Under the pieces are notes generated by a model, which saw only the letters and a list, made by a program, of their open reading frames with translations, was not told where the DNA came from and did not search any database. Below, one piece after another: positions 15,716-22,208 of a DNA stretch of 22,208 bases; position 1 is the stretch's first letter; each line of letters starts with the position of its first letter. The stretch lies in contig CAYNLG010000064.1 of the NCBI GenBank assembly GCA_964397995.1, positions 1-22,208 of the forward strand, written 5' to 3'. This DNA comes from CAYNLG01 sp964397995. Lineage in GTDB: Bacteria > Planctomycetota > Phycisphaerae > FEN-1346. The translations under genes and the position numbers were made by a program.

Positions 15716-16852
15716 CTACTCGGCCACCTCGGTCGCCAAGGCGGCGTGGGCTTCCTTCAGTTTCTCGACGATGGCGATCTTCTGCGGGCACTTCGCCTCG
15801 CACTCGCCGCACGCCACGCACGCCGACGCCGGCTTCTTCTTCTCCTGCCACCCGTGGCCGAGGCCGCCGTAGCGCTTCCGAGCCGGCTCCTTCAGGTCGA
15901 ATGCCTGATACCACTGGTAGAACTGGAAGATCTCGGGGATGGCCACTCCCTGCGGGCACGGCGTACAGTAGGCACACCCCGTGCAGGGCAGCTCCAGGAG
16001 GGCCTTGTTCTGGTCGACCAGGGCGTCGATCTTCTCGAGTTCGGCCTCCGATAGGGGCTCGGCCCGGTCGGCGGTGGCGACGTTCTCGTCGACCTCCTGG
16101 GTGCGACTCATGCCGGAGAGGGCGATGTCGAGCCCCGGGTGGGCCCAGACGAAGCGGAGGGCGATCTCGGCCGTCGAACTGCCGCCCGTCGCTTCCCGGA
16201 TGACCTCGCTGGGCGTCCCCAGCCGCCCGCCGCCCACGGGGCCCATGGCGGCCGTGCCGAGGCCGGCCTCGTGGGCGTGCTGGAGGCACTCGCCGTTGGC
16301 CCGGTCGAGCAGGTTGTACTGGAGGAGGATGGACTCGAACTCGCCGGTGTCGATGAGCTTGTGGACGTTCTCGGGCGTGTCGTGGCAGGAGAAGGAGAGG
16401 TGGCGGATGAGGCCCTCTTCCTTGGCCTTGCGGGCGGCCTCCAGGGGGCCCTTCTCGTTGGTGGCCCGCGTCATGTAGGCCTTCCAGGACAAGCCCCAGA
16501 AGTGATAGAAGTCGATGGCGTCGGTCTGCATCTTCCGCAGGGAGAGTTCCAGACGCATCTTGAAGCAGTCCGGGCAATCGTTGCGGAGCGGGTACTTGGT
16601 CGAGAGGACCAACTGGTCGCGCGGGACGCCCTGGATGGCCAGGCCGACGGCGGTCTCGCTCTCGCCATGGCAGTAGAACGGGGCGGAGTCGATGTAGGTG
16701 ATGCCCTGGTCGATGCCGTGGCGGATGAGGGCGGCCGCCTCGTCGAAGCCCGTGACCTTGCCGTCCTCGCCCTTCTCCAGGGGCAGCCGCATCGCCCCGA
16801 ACCCGAGCCGCGATACCTGGACGCCCGTCTTGCCGAACGGCGTGTACCGCAT
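15716..16852 (-). CDS. Aldo/keto reductase with C-terminal ferredoxin-type Fe-S motifs
   Basis: A 378-residue protein. The N-terminal TIM-barrel aldo/keto reductase domain has the catalytic tetrad positions D55, Y60 (IDSAPFY), K86 (STKYPL) and H117 (DFYHFWG). The C-terminus carries two CxxCxxCxxxCP motifs (C290/293/296/300 and C345/348/351/355), as in ferredoxin-type domains that hold [4Fe-4S] clusters. Such fusions are common in anaerobes and are thought to couple carbonyl reduction to an electron carrier; the substrate is unknown. The start at 16852 has GGAGGAG upstream. An upstream in-frame ATG at 16966 falls inside the predicted -35 box and is unlikely. Confidence 0.9.
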   Translation of the reverse strand: MRYTPFGKTGVQVSRLGFGAMRLPLEKGEDGKVTGFDEAAALIRHGIDQGITYIDSAPFYCHGESETAVGLAIQGVPRDQLVLSTKYPLRNDCPDCFKMRLELSLRKMQTDAIDFYHFWGLSWKAYMTRATNEKGPLEAARKAKEEGLIRHLSFSCHDTPENVHKLIDTGEFESILLQYNLLDRANGECLQHAHEAGLGTAAMGPVGGGRLGTPSEVIREATGGSSTAEIALRFVWAHPGLDIALSGMSRTQEVDENVATADRAEPLSEAELEKIDALVDQNKALLELPCTGCAYCTPCPQGVAIPEIFQFYQWYQAFDLKEPARKRYGGLGHGWQEKKKPASACVACGECEAKCPQKIAIVEKLKEAHAALATEVAE

Positions 16853-16890
16853 ACCGCCCTCTCCTCCGAGTCTGGGACCAGGCGCCCCCG

Positions 16891-16919
16891 AAAAGCGACG
16901 GGCCGCGCGGGGCGGCCCG
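16891..16919 (-). terminator. Hairpin with short T-run upstream of the aldo/keto reductase
   Basis: A stem CGGGCCG/CGGCCCG (16899-16905 with 16913-16919, seven-base loop) is followed on the minus strand, after TCGC, by TTTT. It could be a weak terminator for sppA. Because it lies after the predicted reductase promoter (16939-16966), it could also act as a leader hairpin of the reductase gene. Confidence 0.3.
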
Positions 16920-16938
16920 GGGGTGCGCCGTTGCGGGC

Positions 16939-16966
16939 ATTCTACGCGGCGGCCGGGGGGCGTCAA
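16939..16966 (-). promoter_or_regulatory. Putative sigma70 promoter of the aldo/keto reductase
   Basis: TTGACG (16961-16966) and TAGAAT (16939-16944, five of six consensus bases) are 16 bases apart on the minus strand, just after the stop codon of sppA. Confidence 0.5.
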
Positions 16967-16982
16967 CCCGAATGCGCGTGCC

Positions 16983-18029
16983 CTACTGCCCCGTCCAGAG
17001 GGTCATGACCTTGGGCGTGGCGAGGGCGGCCAGGCGCTCGGGGCCGAAGTCGAGGGCCTCGCGGGCCTCGGCCGAGAAGCCGAACAGTTCGCCCAATCGG
17101 AACCGGTCGCGGTACTCGACGACGGGGGCGTCTTCCAGACCGGCCAGGGTCCGGGCCACCTCGACGGCCCGCTCGAAGTAGCCGACCTCGTCGATGAGGC
17201 CCTCGCGAACGGCCTCGTCGGCGAGGAAGACGCGGCCGGTGGCCAGGCGGGGCATGTCCGCGGTGTCGAGGCCCCGCTCGGTCTGGACGATGCCGACGAA
17301 CCGGTCGTACCCCGGCCTCAGGATCGTCTCCATGAGGTAGTTCCGCTCCTGGTCGGTCATGCCGCGGTCGGCGAACACGTTGGGCCAGTCCTTCTGGCGT
17401 CCCATGGTGAGGGTGACGGGCTCGATGCCGAGCTTGTCGCTCATCAGTTCGTTCAGGTAGAAGAACTGGGCGATGACGCCGATGGAGCCGGTGATGGTCG
17501 TGGGCTGGGCGACGATGTGCTCGCCGGCGCAGGCGATGTAGTAGCCGCCGCTGGCCGCCAACGCGTCCATGGCCACGACGACGGGCTTCTCGACGGTGAG
17601 GCGGGCCTTGACGAGGTGGTAGATCTGGTCGCTGGCGGTCAGGCCGCCGCCCGGCGAGTTGATCCGGAGGATGACGGCCTTGACGCGCTTGTCGCGGGCG
17701 GCCTGGTCGATGCGGCACTCGACGAAGGCGACCTGCTCGTCGTCGATGATGCCCTCGATGGGGATGACGGCGATCTTGCCGCGCCCCTCGCCGGGGACGA
17801 CGACGCGCTCTTCGAGGCGCTCGGACGGGGCGCTGCCCATGGTGGAGCCCAGGGAGCCGACCATGGCGAAGGCCACGAAGAGCATGACCAGGAGCACGAT
17901 GTTGGCCAGGGCGGAGAGGATGAGCAGGACCGTGGCGATGACGGTCCACGCCCCGCCGCGCCGACGCGGGGGTTCGGTGCCGCCGGGCACGCCGGGAGTG
18001 GGCGCGGGCGAGTAAGGGGTGTGCGTCAT
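16983..18029 (-). CDS. sppA: Signal peptide peptidase SppA-type serine protease (S49)
   Basis: A 348-residue membrane-anchored protease that cleaves leftover signal peptides in the membrane. It has a Pro-rich cytoplasmic N-terminus, one membrane helix (about 28-58) and an S49 domain (about 84-310). Recognisable parts are IPIEGII (89-95), LRINSPGGG (121-129), the nucleophile S160 in ALAASGGYYIACA, TGSIGVI (180-186) and the general base K213 in GRQKDWPN, so it is the short, single-domain Bacillus-type form. GGAGGAG eight bases upstream supports ATG 18029. It has its own promoter and lies beside two exported cysteine proteases; a shared role in envelope protein turnover is possible but not shown. 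Confidence 0.92.
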   Translation of the reverse strand: MTHTPYSPAPTPGVPGGTEPPRRRGGAWTVIATVLLILSALANIVLLVMLFVAFAMVGSLGSTMGSAPSERLEERVVVPGEGRGKIAVIPIEGIIDDEQVAFVECRIDQAARDKRVKAVILRINSPGGGLTASDQIYHLVKARLTVEKPVVVAMDALAASGGYYIACAGEHIVAQPTTITGSIGVIAQFFYLNELMSDKLGIEPVTLTMGRQKDWPNVFADRGMTDQERNYLMETILRPGYDRFVGIVQTERGLDTADMPRLATGRVFLADEAVREGLIDEVGYFERAVEVARTLAGLEDAPVVEYRDRFRLGELFGFSAEAREALDFGPERLAALATPKVMTLWTGQ

Positions 18030-18060
18030 GGCCGGGCTCCTCCGGTTGGGGTCGGGGCCG

Positions 18061-18090
18061 ATTGTAGCCGCCCCGGGGAAACCGGGTCAA
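18061..18090 (-). promoter_or_regulatory. Putative sigma70 promoter of sppA
   Basis: TTGACC (18085-18090) and TACAAT (18061-18066, five of six) are 18 bases apart on the minus strand. The predicted transcript start near 18053 leaves a 25-base leader containing the GGAGGAG site. Confidence 0.6.
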
Positions 18091-18104
18091 CGCGCAAACA
18101 TGCC

Positions 18105-18130
18105 GGGCGCCGGCCTCGCGGTCGGCGCCC
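18105..18130 (-). terminator. Strong hairpin between the cysteine protease and sppA
   Basis: Eight base pairs, GGGCGCCG with CGGCGCCC (18105-18112 and 18123-18130), about 55 bases after the protease stop codon and just before the sppA promoter. Only TTT appears shortly after on the minus strand, so it is a poor intrinsic terminator by itself, but the location fits a transcript end. Confidence 0.35.
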
Positions 18131-18185
18131 GGGTCCTGCGGCTCTCGCAGCCGTCTCTGGTTCGGGTGTTGGGGTCCGGCGCCGG

Positions 18186-19562
18186 TCAGCGGCGGCGGCG
18201 GACCAGAGCCAGCGCCCCGGCCAGGAGCAGCGCCGCCGTGGCGGGCTCCGGCGCGGTGTACGCCTTGATGCAGTAGTTGGCCGTCGGGTCGTACGTCGTC
18301 AGGTCCGTCCACGTGGCCCCGTCGAAGCTGTAGTAGCTCTGGCCGGGCGCGGCGGTGGCGGCGGAGCTGTACCCGGTATAGGCGAAGTCGAACGCGCTCG
18401 GGAACTGGCCGCCGTTGATGAACTCGACGTAGACGGCGAAGTCGTCGCCGTCCTGCACGCTGACCCATTCGTCCAGGTCGACGATGTGGAAGCCCTCGTC
18501 GGCGAGGTATCCGACGGCCTCGGTCAGCAGGCCGCTCGGCGCGCCGCCCGTGAAGGTGTCGTAGACGCGGACGACGTAGCTGGTGGCGGCCTGGTAGGTG
18601 GTCAGGCCGACCGCCTTCAGCGGGTCGTCGGAGGTGGCCTGGAAGACGTTCAGGGCGTACGGGTTGTTGACGTAGCTGACGGCGCCGAAGTCGTCATGGT
18701 AGTAGCAGTCCTTGACGGCCCCGACGGGAGCGGCCTGGAAGGCGGCGCCGTAGTTACAGGCGGCGGTGTCCTCGTAGGAGATCCAGAAGAGGCCGCTCTG
18801 GCCGAACCCGGCGCCCCAGGAGTTCTTGATCTGCCACGCGCCCGGCGCGGCCGCCCCGGGCACCGCCTTGGCGTCGTCCCAGCCGATGATGGCCACGCCG
18901 TGGTTGGTCGACGTGCCGCCCGTGTAGCGGTAGGTGGCGGTGCTCGAGTTGTAGGCGCTGCTGGTCCAGTACATGCTGGTGTGGAGGGCGCCGTGGTCCA
19001 TGACGGCCTGCTTGATGTCGTCCGGGGCGTGCAGGGTGCAGGCCCCGAGGGTGAGCTGCCGCGGGCCGCCCGGCGAGGGCCGGTCGTCGTAGTCGTGGTA
19101 CGGGTCGTCGGCCTCGGCGACGGGGCCGTCGAGACGGCTCATATAGGCCATGCTCATCCAGATGTTGCCGCCGTAGCACGGGCCGGGGTCGAAGCCGTGA
19201 TAGTTCTTCAGGTGGTTCTCGGAGAGGTCCCAGGTGGTGCCGTCGCCCTCGACCAGGACGTTGCTCTCCATGGAGCCGTAGCTGGCGAAGGCCCAGCACG
19301 AGCCGCACCCGCCCTGGTTCTTGACAGACGTGATGCCGTCCGGCGCCCACGAGAACGACGCGGGCAGGCCAACCGGGTCGGCCTGGTCCAGGGCGCCGAC
19401 GGATTCCACGACGGCGCCGCACCAGGGCGTGACGTGCAGTTCCGGCGCCATCTGGAGCGTCTGGGCCGTGACCGCCGCCGGCAAGGCCGCCACCATCACC
19501 AGGATCGCCGCCAGCGCGGCCGTCCGCATTCCCCCCCTCCCGCGAGCCGGTTGTTCGGTCAT
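18186..19562 (-). CDS. PEP-CTERM papain-like cysteine protease (C1A) with lectin-like domain
   Basis: A 458-residue exported protease. A signal peptide (hydrophobic run about 14-33) is followed by a C1A papain domain with catalytic Q83, C89 (NQGGCGSCWAF), H221 (TNHGVAIIGWD) and N247 (IKNSWGAGFG). No typical inhibitory propeptide is seen in the 35 or so residues before the domain. Residues about 280-435 (YALNVFQATSDDPLKAVG ... GQSYYSFDGATWTD ... NYCIKAYT) resemble the lectin-like domain of clostridial C1 proteases such as Cwp84. The C-terminus (PEPATAALLLAGALALVRRRR) is a PEP-CTERM sorting signal for exosortase. ATG 19562 is chosen because MTEQPARG matches the MTQQPTRR start of its neighbour; ATG 19529 with GGGAGG is also good. 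A terminator separates it from the upstream protease gene. Confidence 0.9.
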   Translation of the reverse strand: MTEQPARGRGGMRTAALAAILVMVAALPAAVTAQTLQMAPELHVTPWCGAVVESVGALDQADPVGLPASFSWAPDGITSVKNQGGCGSCWAFASYGSMESNVLVEGDGTTWDLSENHLKNYHGFDPGPCYGGNIWMSMAYMSRLDGPVAEADDPYHDYDDRPSPGGPRQLTLGACTLHAPDDIKQAVMDHGALHTSMYWTSSAYNSSTATYRYTGGTSTNHGVAIIGWDDAKAVPGAAAPGAWQIKNSWGAGFGQSGLFWISYEDTAACNYGAAFQAAPVGAVKDCYYHDDFGAVSYVNNPYALNVFQATSDDPLKAVGLTTYQAATSYVVRVYDTFTGGAPSGLLTEAVGYLADEGFHIVDLDEWVSVQDGDDFAVYVEFINGGQFPSAFDFAYTGYSSAATAAPGQSYYSFDGATWTDLTTYDPTANYCIKAYTAPEPATAALLLAGALALVRRRR

Positions 19563-19604
19563 GGGTGCGTCTCCCTCTCCTCTGTGCAGCTCCGTTCTTG
19601 CATG

Positions 19605-19640
19605 AAAAAGGGGATCCCGGCCCCGGTGGCCGGCATCCCC
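19605..19640 (-). terminator. Intrinsic terminator after the upstream cysteine protease
   Basis: On the minus strand a long GC-rich hairpin (GGGGAT paired with ATCCCC at its base, GGCC/GGCC inside, spanning 19610-19640) is followed immediately by TTTTT (19605-19609). It begins 51 bases after the stop of the 19692-20576 gene and ends 42 bases before the next gene's start. That leaves little room for a new promoter, so the downstream protease may rely on read-through. Confidence 0.8.
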
Positions 19641-19691
19641 GCATGGGTCCGTCAGGTTGTCGCGGCCCTCCGCCGCGTGCGGCCGTCCGGG

Positions 19692-20576
19692 CTACCGGGG
19701 CGGCGCGCGGCGGCGGGCGAGGAGCGCCAGGCCCCCGGCCGCCAGCATCAGCACGGTCATCGGCTCGGGCGTCATGTAGGCGTTGCCGGGCAGGCTGTGG
19801 CACCGATGGTGCCGTTCGATCTGCCCGTACTCGACGTACCCGTAGCCGTAGTCGCCCCAGTCGATGCCCCAGCTGTTCTTGATGATCCAGTAGCCGCCCG
19901 AGGCCATGACCGGGTCGTCCTGGTAGCCGACGATCATGACGGCGTGGTCGACGCTGCCGACGGCGCCGTCGCTGGTGACGAGATGGACGTCGTCGGGCGT
20001 CTCGAACGCCCCCACGGCCGCCCCCACCGGGTCGAACCAATCCTGGGTGGTGTTCATGGCCGTGACGAGGGGTCCGTCGGTCTTCAGGTGGTACTTGAGG
20101 TTCGCGGTCGAGCAGGCGAGCCAGGTGTCGACGCGGTCGATCTTGTGGACGCGGTTCTCCCAGCCGGGCTTGAGCGGCCAGTAGGGGGAGTTGTCGCGGC
20201 CGAGGTAGGGGCACTCGGCTTCCGAGACGACGCCCATGCTGAAAAGTTGGCCGATGGCCTTGTACTCGTAGCCGCCCCAGCACCCGCCGGAGGACCCGTC
20301 GCAGATCAGGTGCTGCTCGGAGAGGTCCAGGTTCAGCGTCGGGTCGGCGAAGGTGATCTCGAACTTGGCTTCGAGGGCCCCGACGGCGGAGAAGGCCCAG
20401 CACGACCCGCACCCGCCCTGCTCGCGGACGCCGGAGACGAAGTTCCCCGTGACGCCATTGACGGTGGCATTGCGCCAGTCGAAGGCGTCCTGGGCGAACG
20501 CGGGCGCGGCCCCGAGCGCGATCGCGAGGGCGAGGATGGCCAGGAGGGCCGTTCGCCTCGTCGGCTGCTGCGTCAT
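19692..20576 (-). CDS. PEP-CTERM papain-like cysteine protease (C1A), compact form
   Basis: A 294-residue exported protease. The signal peptide MTQQPTRRTALLAILALAIA ends near AFAQ-D (29-30). The papain domain begins almost at once (FDWRN, 32-36), leaving no room for the usual propeptide. Catalytic residues are Q53, C59 (EQGGCGSCWAF), H211 (DHAVMIVGYQ) and N234 (IKNSWGIDWG). The C-terminus PEPMTVLMLAAGGLALLARRR is a PEP-CTERM signal, so exosortase-dependent sorting to the envelope is expected. The start at 20576 has GGAAGG about six bases upstream. The reading frame stays open up to 20897, but the signal peptide fixes the start. Its papain domain is similar to that of the next gene downstream, suggesting an old duplication. 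A long leader with a terminator precedes it. Confidence 0.9.
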   Translation of the reverse strand: MTQQPTRRTALLAILALAIALGAAPAFAQDAFDWRNATVNGVTGNFVSGVREQGGCGSCWAFSAVGALEAKFEITFADPTLNLDLSEQHLICDGSSGGCWGGYEYKAIGQLFSMGVVSEAECPYLGRDNSPYWPLKPGWENRVHKIDRVDTWLACSTANLKYHLKTDGPLVTAMNTTQDWFDPVGAAVGAFETPDDVHLVTSDGAVGSVDHAVMIVGYQDDPVMASGGYWIIKNSWGIDWGDYGYGYVEYGQIERHHRCHSLPGNAYMTPEPMTVLMLAAGGLALLARRRAPPR

Positions 20577-20608
20577 CGCTGCCTTCCGTATGCGGCGGCC
20601 GGTGAACA

Positions 20609-20653
20609 CAAACGGGGAGCCGCGGCCCCCCGTCGGGCCGGCCTCCCCGTTTG
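20609..20653 (-). promoter_or_regulatory. Long hairpin in the protease leader
   Basis: Eleven perfect base pairs (CAAACGGGGAG with CTCCCCGTTTG, 20609-20619 and 20643-20653) with further GGCC/GGCC pairing inside. It lies 33 bases before the start codon. No T-run follows, but the design (GGGGAnGCCGGCC, then CGGGG, then TCCCC) is close to that of the terminator at 19605-19640, so the two may be related elements. Confidence 0.6.
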
Positions 20654-20734
20654 CGACGAGTTCGTCACGCCTTGTCCGCCCCGGCCTGCCCACCCCCGCG
20701 GGCCCGGCCGGGCCGCCGTGCCCCCACGGGCACG

Positions 20735-20778
20735 AAAAAAAGGGCGATCCTGGTGGGGGCTTCCCTCCAGAATCGCCC
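20735..20778 (-). terminator. Orphan intrinsic terminator upstream of the cysteine protease
   Basis: On the minus strand, a stem of GGGCGAT/ATCGCCC plus CTGG/CCAG around one mismatch (20742-20778) is followed by TTTTTTT (20735-20741). No recognisable protein gene ends before it: upstream lies only the predicted promoter at 20908-20935, then the divergent lysS. It therefore ends a short non-coding transcript or works as an attenuator in the protease leader. Confidence 0.8.
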
Positions 20779-20900
20779 TGCGCGTACATGTCGGTGCCGA
20801 GGGGCCGCGTTTTCCCGGGCGGTGCCCTGCCCGAGACCCCTTCCGTCATCCCCGCGCGGCCCTCGCCGACCGCCCGGGAGCGGACCGGCCTCGGCATTGT
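20735..20900 (-). ncRNA. Candidate structured leader or small RNA (undescribed)
   Basis: A predicted transcript of about 165 nt runs from the promoter at 20908-20935 to the intrinsic terminator. Its first bases pair with a distant segment: TGCCGAGG-CCG (20886-20896) with CGG-CC-CCTCGGCA (20795-20807), 11 pairs with a two-base bulge. Inside are at least two hairpins, CCGC/GCGG and CTCGGGC/GCCCGGG. After the closing stem come 16 bases and then the terminator. This is the layout of an aptamer plus expression platform, with the cysteine protease start 159 bases beyond. It does not match any riboswitch, SRP or 6S consensus I can recall. High GC content makes chance pairing more likely, so covariation is needed. 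Confidence 0.4.
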
Positions 20901-20907
20901 CTACCCC

Positions 20908-20935
20908 TATATACGCGATTTTCGGCCAAAGTCAA
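20908..20935 (-). promoter_or_regulatory. Putative sigma70 promoter of the structured leader
   Basis: TTGACT (20930-20935) and TATATA (20908-20913) are 16 bases apart on the minus strand, in the most AT-rich stretch of this region. Predicted start is near 20900, four bases before the long-range stem. It is divergent from the lysS promoter. Confidence 0.55.
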
Positions 20936-20976
20936 GCAACTGGGCCGATTTTGGCCACCTGAAGCCCATCTTTCGC

Positions 20977-21005
20977 TTGCCTGCCGGCCCCGGGCGGCCT
21001 ATCAT
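20977..21005 (+). promoter_or_regulatory. Putative sigma70 promoter of lysS
   Basis: TTGCCT (20977-20982) and TATCAT (21000-21005, five of six) are 17 bases apart. The predicted start near 21012 leaves a leader of about 34 bases before the ATG at 21046. Confidence 0.55.
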
Positions 21006-21045
21006 CACCGCTTCCCGGGGCGAGGGCAGCCGAAGGTTCCCGACC

Positions 21046-22208
21046 ATGGTCAGCCAGTACGAAGCGCACCGACGCGAAAAGGCAGATGCCCTGCGTGCGG
21101 CCGGGGTCGACCCGTTTGGCGGCCGGTACGAGGGCGCCATCGGGGCCGCCCCGGCCCGGGCCCGCTACGACGCCGGCGGCGAGGGCGAGACCGTCCGCGT
21201 CGCGGGCCGCCTCATGGGGCTACGGGCCTTCGGCAAGCTCGTCTTCGCCGACCTGACCGACTGGACCGGCCGCATCCAGGTCGCCTTCAACAAGAAGACC
21301 CTGGACGAGGCCGCCTGGAGCCGTGTCAAGGCCCTGGACCTGGGCGACACGATCGGGGTCGAGGGCCCCCTGATGACCACGCGGACCGGCGAAGTTACGG
21401 TGGACGTCCGCGAGCTGGCGGTGCTGGCCAAGGCCCTCCTGCCGCCCCCCGAGAAGTGGCACGGCCTCCAAGACGTCGAGGCCCGGTACCGGCAGCGGTA
21501 CGTGGACCTGTTCGCGAACCCGGAGGTCCGAGACGCGTTCCGGCGGCGGTCGCTCATTTTCCGTGAGACGCGGCAGTTCCTGGCCGACCGGGGGTTCCTG
21601 GAGGTCGAGACGCCGGTCCTCCAGCCGCTCTACGGGGGCGCGGCCGCGCGGCCGTTCACGACGCACCACAACACGCTCGGGGTGGACTTGTACCTCCGGA
21701 TCAGCCCGGAGCTGTACCTGAAGCGGCTGCTGGTGGGCGGGATGGAGCGGGTCTTCGAGTTCGCCCGCTGTTTCCGCAACGAGGGCGTCTCCACCCGCCA
21801 CAACCCCGAGTTCACCATCCTCGAGGTCTACCAGGCCTACGCCGACTACGGCGACATGATGGGGCTGACCGAGACGCTGGTTGAGCACCTGGCGAAGGTC
21901 GTGACGGGCGGCGGGACGCGGGTCGCCTTCGGCGACCTGGAGATCGACTACGCGGTGCCGTGGCGGCGGGCGCCCTATGAGGCGTTGCTGCGCGAGCACG
22001 CCGGCGTCGAACTCGGCGACGAGGCCGCCATTCGCGCCAAGGCCCGCGACTTGGGCCTGGAGGAGTCGAACAAGGACCTGGACGTCGTCACGCACGCCGT
22101 CTTCGAGGAGACGGTCGAGGGGCACTTGGTGCAGCCGACGTTCGTGATGGACTGGCCGGCGCGGCTGTGCCCGCTGACGAAGCGGAAGGCCGACCGTCCG
22201 CAGATCGC
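21046..22208 (+). CDS. lysS: Lysyl-tRNA synthetase, class II (3' end outside window)
   Basis: The first 387 residues of a class II lysyl-tRNA synthetase, which charges tRNA-Lys using ATP in the cytoplasm. The N-terminal OB fold that binds the anticodon (about 48-125) includes VRVAGRLMGLRAFGKLVF. The catalytic core has motif 1 (FLEVETPVL, 184-192), GGAAARPF (197-204), ISPELYLKRLL (219-229) and motif 2 (FRNEGVSTRHNPEFTILEVY, 243-262). The frame is open to the window edge; about 100-120 residues, including motif 3, should follow. The start at 21046 has a weak GAAGG nine bases upstream and a promoter at a fitting distance. PTFVMDWPARLCPLTKRK carries Cys where most family members have Ser, probably harmless. 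Confidence 0.95.
   Translation, partial: MVSQYEAHRREKADALRAAGVDPFGGRYEGAIGAAPARARYDAGGEGETVRVAGRLMGLRAFGKLVFADLTDWTGRIQVAFNKKTLDEAAWSRVKALDLGDTIGVEGPLMTTRTGEVTVDVRELAVLAKALLPPPEKWHGLQDVEARYRQRYVDLFANPEVRDAFRRRSLIFRETRQFLADRGFLEVETPVLQPLYGGAAARPFTTHHNTLGVDLYLRISPELYLKRLLVGGMERVFEFARCFRNEGVSTRHNPEFTILEVYQAYADYGDMMGLTETLVEHLAKVVTGGGTRVAFGDLEIDYAVPWRRAPYEALLREHAGVELGDEAAIRAKARDLGLEESNKDLDVVTHAVFEETVEGHLVQPTFVMDWPARLCPLTKRKADRPQI

Noticed and set aside
20577..20897. A 107-residue N-terminal extension of the compact cysteine protease
   Set aside because: The frame is open by chance and passes through an intrinsic terminator; the signal peptide at MTQQPTRR marks the true start.
20735..20900. Identity of the structured leader as a cyclic di-GMP riboswitch, suggested by ACGCGCAGGGCGAUUC and by the nearby diguanylate cyclase gene
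   Set aside because: The match to the GEMM consensus covers only a few bases, and the sequence goes straight into the terminator hairpin instead of the second conserved stem.
20735..20900. SRP RNA, 6S RNA or tmRNA
   Set aside because: The SRP tetraloop region (GGUCAGG...GGAAGG...AGCAGCC) is absent, no tag frame or tRNA-like end is present, and the fold is branched, unlike the long 6S hairpin.
16698..21566. A 1622-codon open frame on the plus strand
   Set aside because: It is antisense to four well-supported genes (reductase, sppA, two proteases) and runs into lysS in another frame. Its protein is low-complexity Val/Gly/Asp/Ala without domains, as expected opposite GC-rich genes.

Overview
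The window is very GC-rich (roughly 70% or more by eye) and holds about 14 protein genes plus fragments. It looks like a member of the Planctomycetota, probably a draft or metagenome-assembled genome, because one run of exactly 100 Ns breaks it. The case for Planctomycetota rests on the gene mix: two sulfatases (one Tat-exported with a HEAT-like tail), UroD-fold proteins outside haem synthesis, PEP-CTERM-anchored papain-like proteases, pseudopilin-like membrane proteins, and a remnant of a PQQ-type beta-propeller protein.

Layout. 1-127: right end of an IS3-like insertion sequence. 278-3694: a UroD-like gene (+) converges on and overlaps a thioredoxin reductase gene, which follows a second UroD-like gene on the minus strand. 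3867-5305: a secreted protein of unknown function (+) that runs into the assembly gap. 5406-5672: a 150-bp tandem repeat. 5668-6651: an OB-fold/HD exoribonuclease-like gene (+). 6748-6912: remnant of a propeller gene (-). 6956-8584: a sulfatase (+). 8598-14294: a minus-strand block, probably one operon of five genes: hemL, two membrane proteins, a small membrane protein and a Tat-exported sulfatase. 14590-15699: a GAF-GGDEF diguanylate cyclase (+). 15716-20576: minus-strand genes for an aldo/keto reductase with two Fe-S motifs, an SppA-type peptidase and two PEP-CTERM cysteine proteases. 21046-end: lysS (+), cut by the window edge.

Regulation. Several genes have sigma70-like promoters of the form TTGnCn, 16-18 bases, TAnnnT, just upstream of good Shine-Dalgarno starts. 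The most interesting non-coding piece lies between lysS and the upstream cysteine protease gene. There a minus-strand promoter is followed within a few bases by a long-range pairing element, internal hairpins and a textbook intrinsic terminator, with no recognisable gene inside. It could be an undescribed attenuator or riboswitch-like leader for the protease genes, or a free small RNA of about 165 nt.

How the genes may work together (inference). The protease, SppA and sulfatase genes point to secretion and breakdown of extracellular polymers. The UroD-like proteins and thioredoxin reductase point to methyl transfer or redox chemistry. No complete mobile element, CRISPR array, rRNA or tRNA gene was seen.
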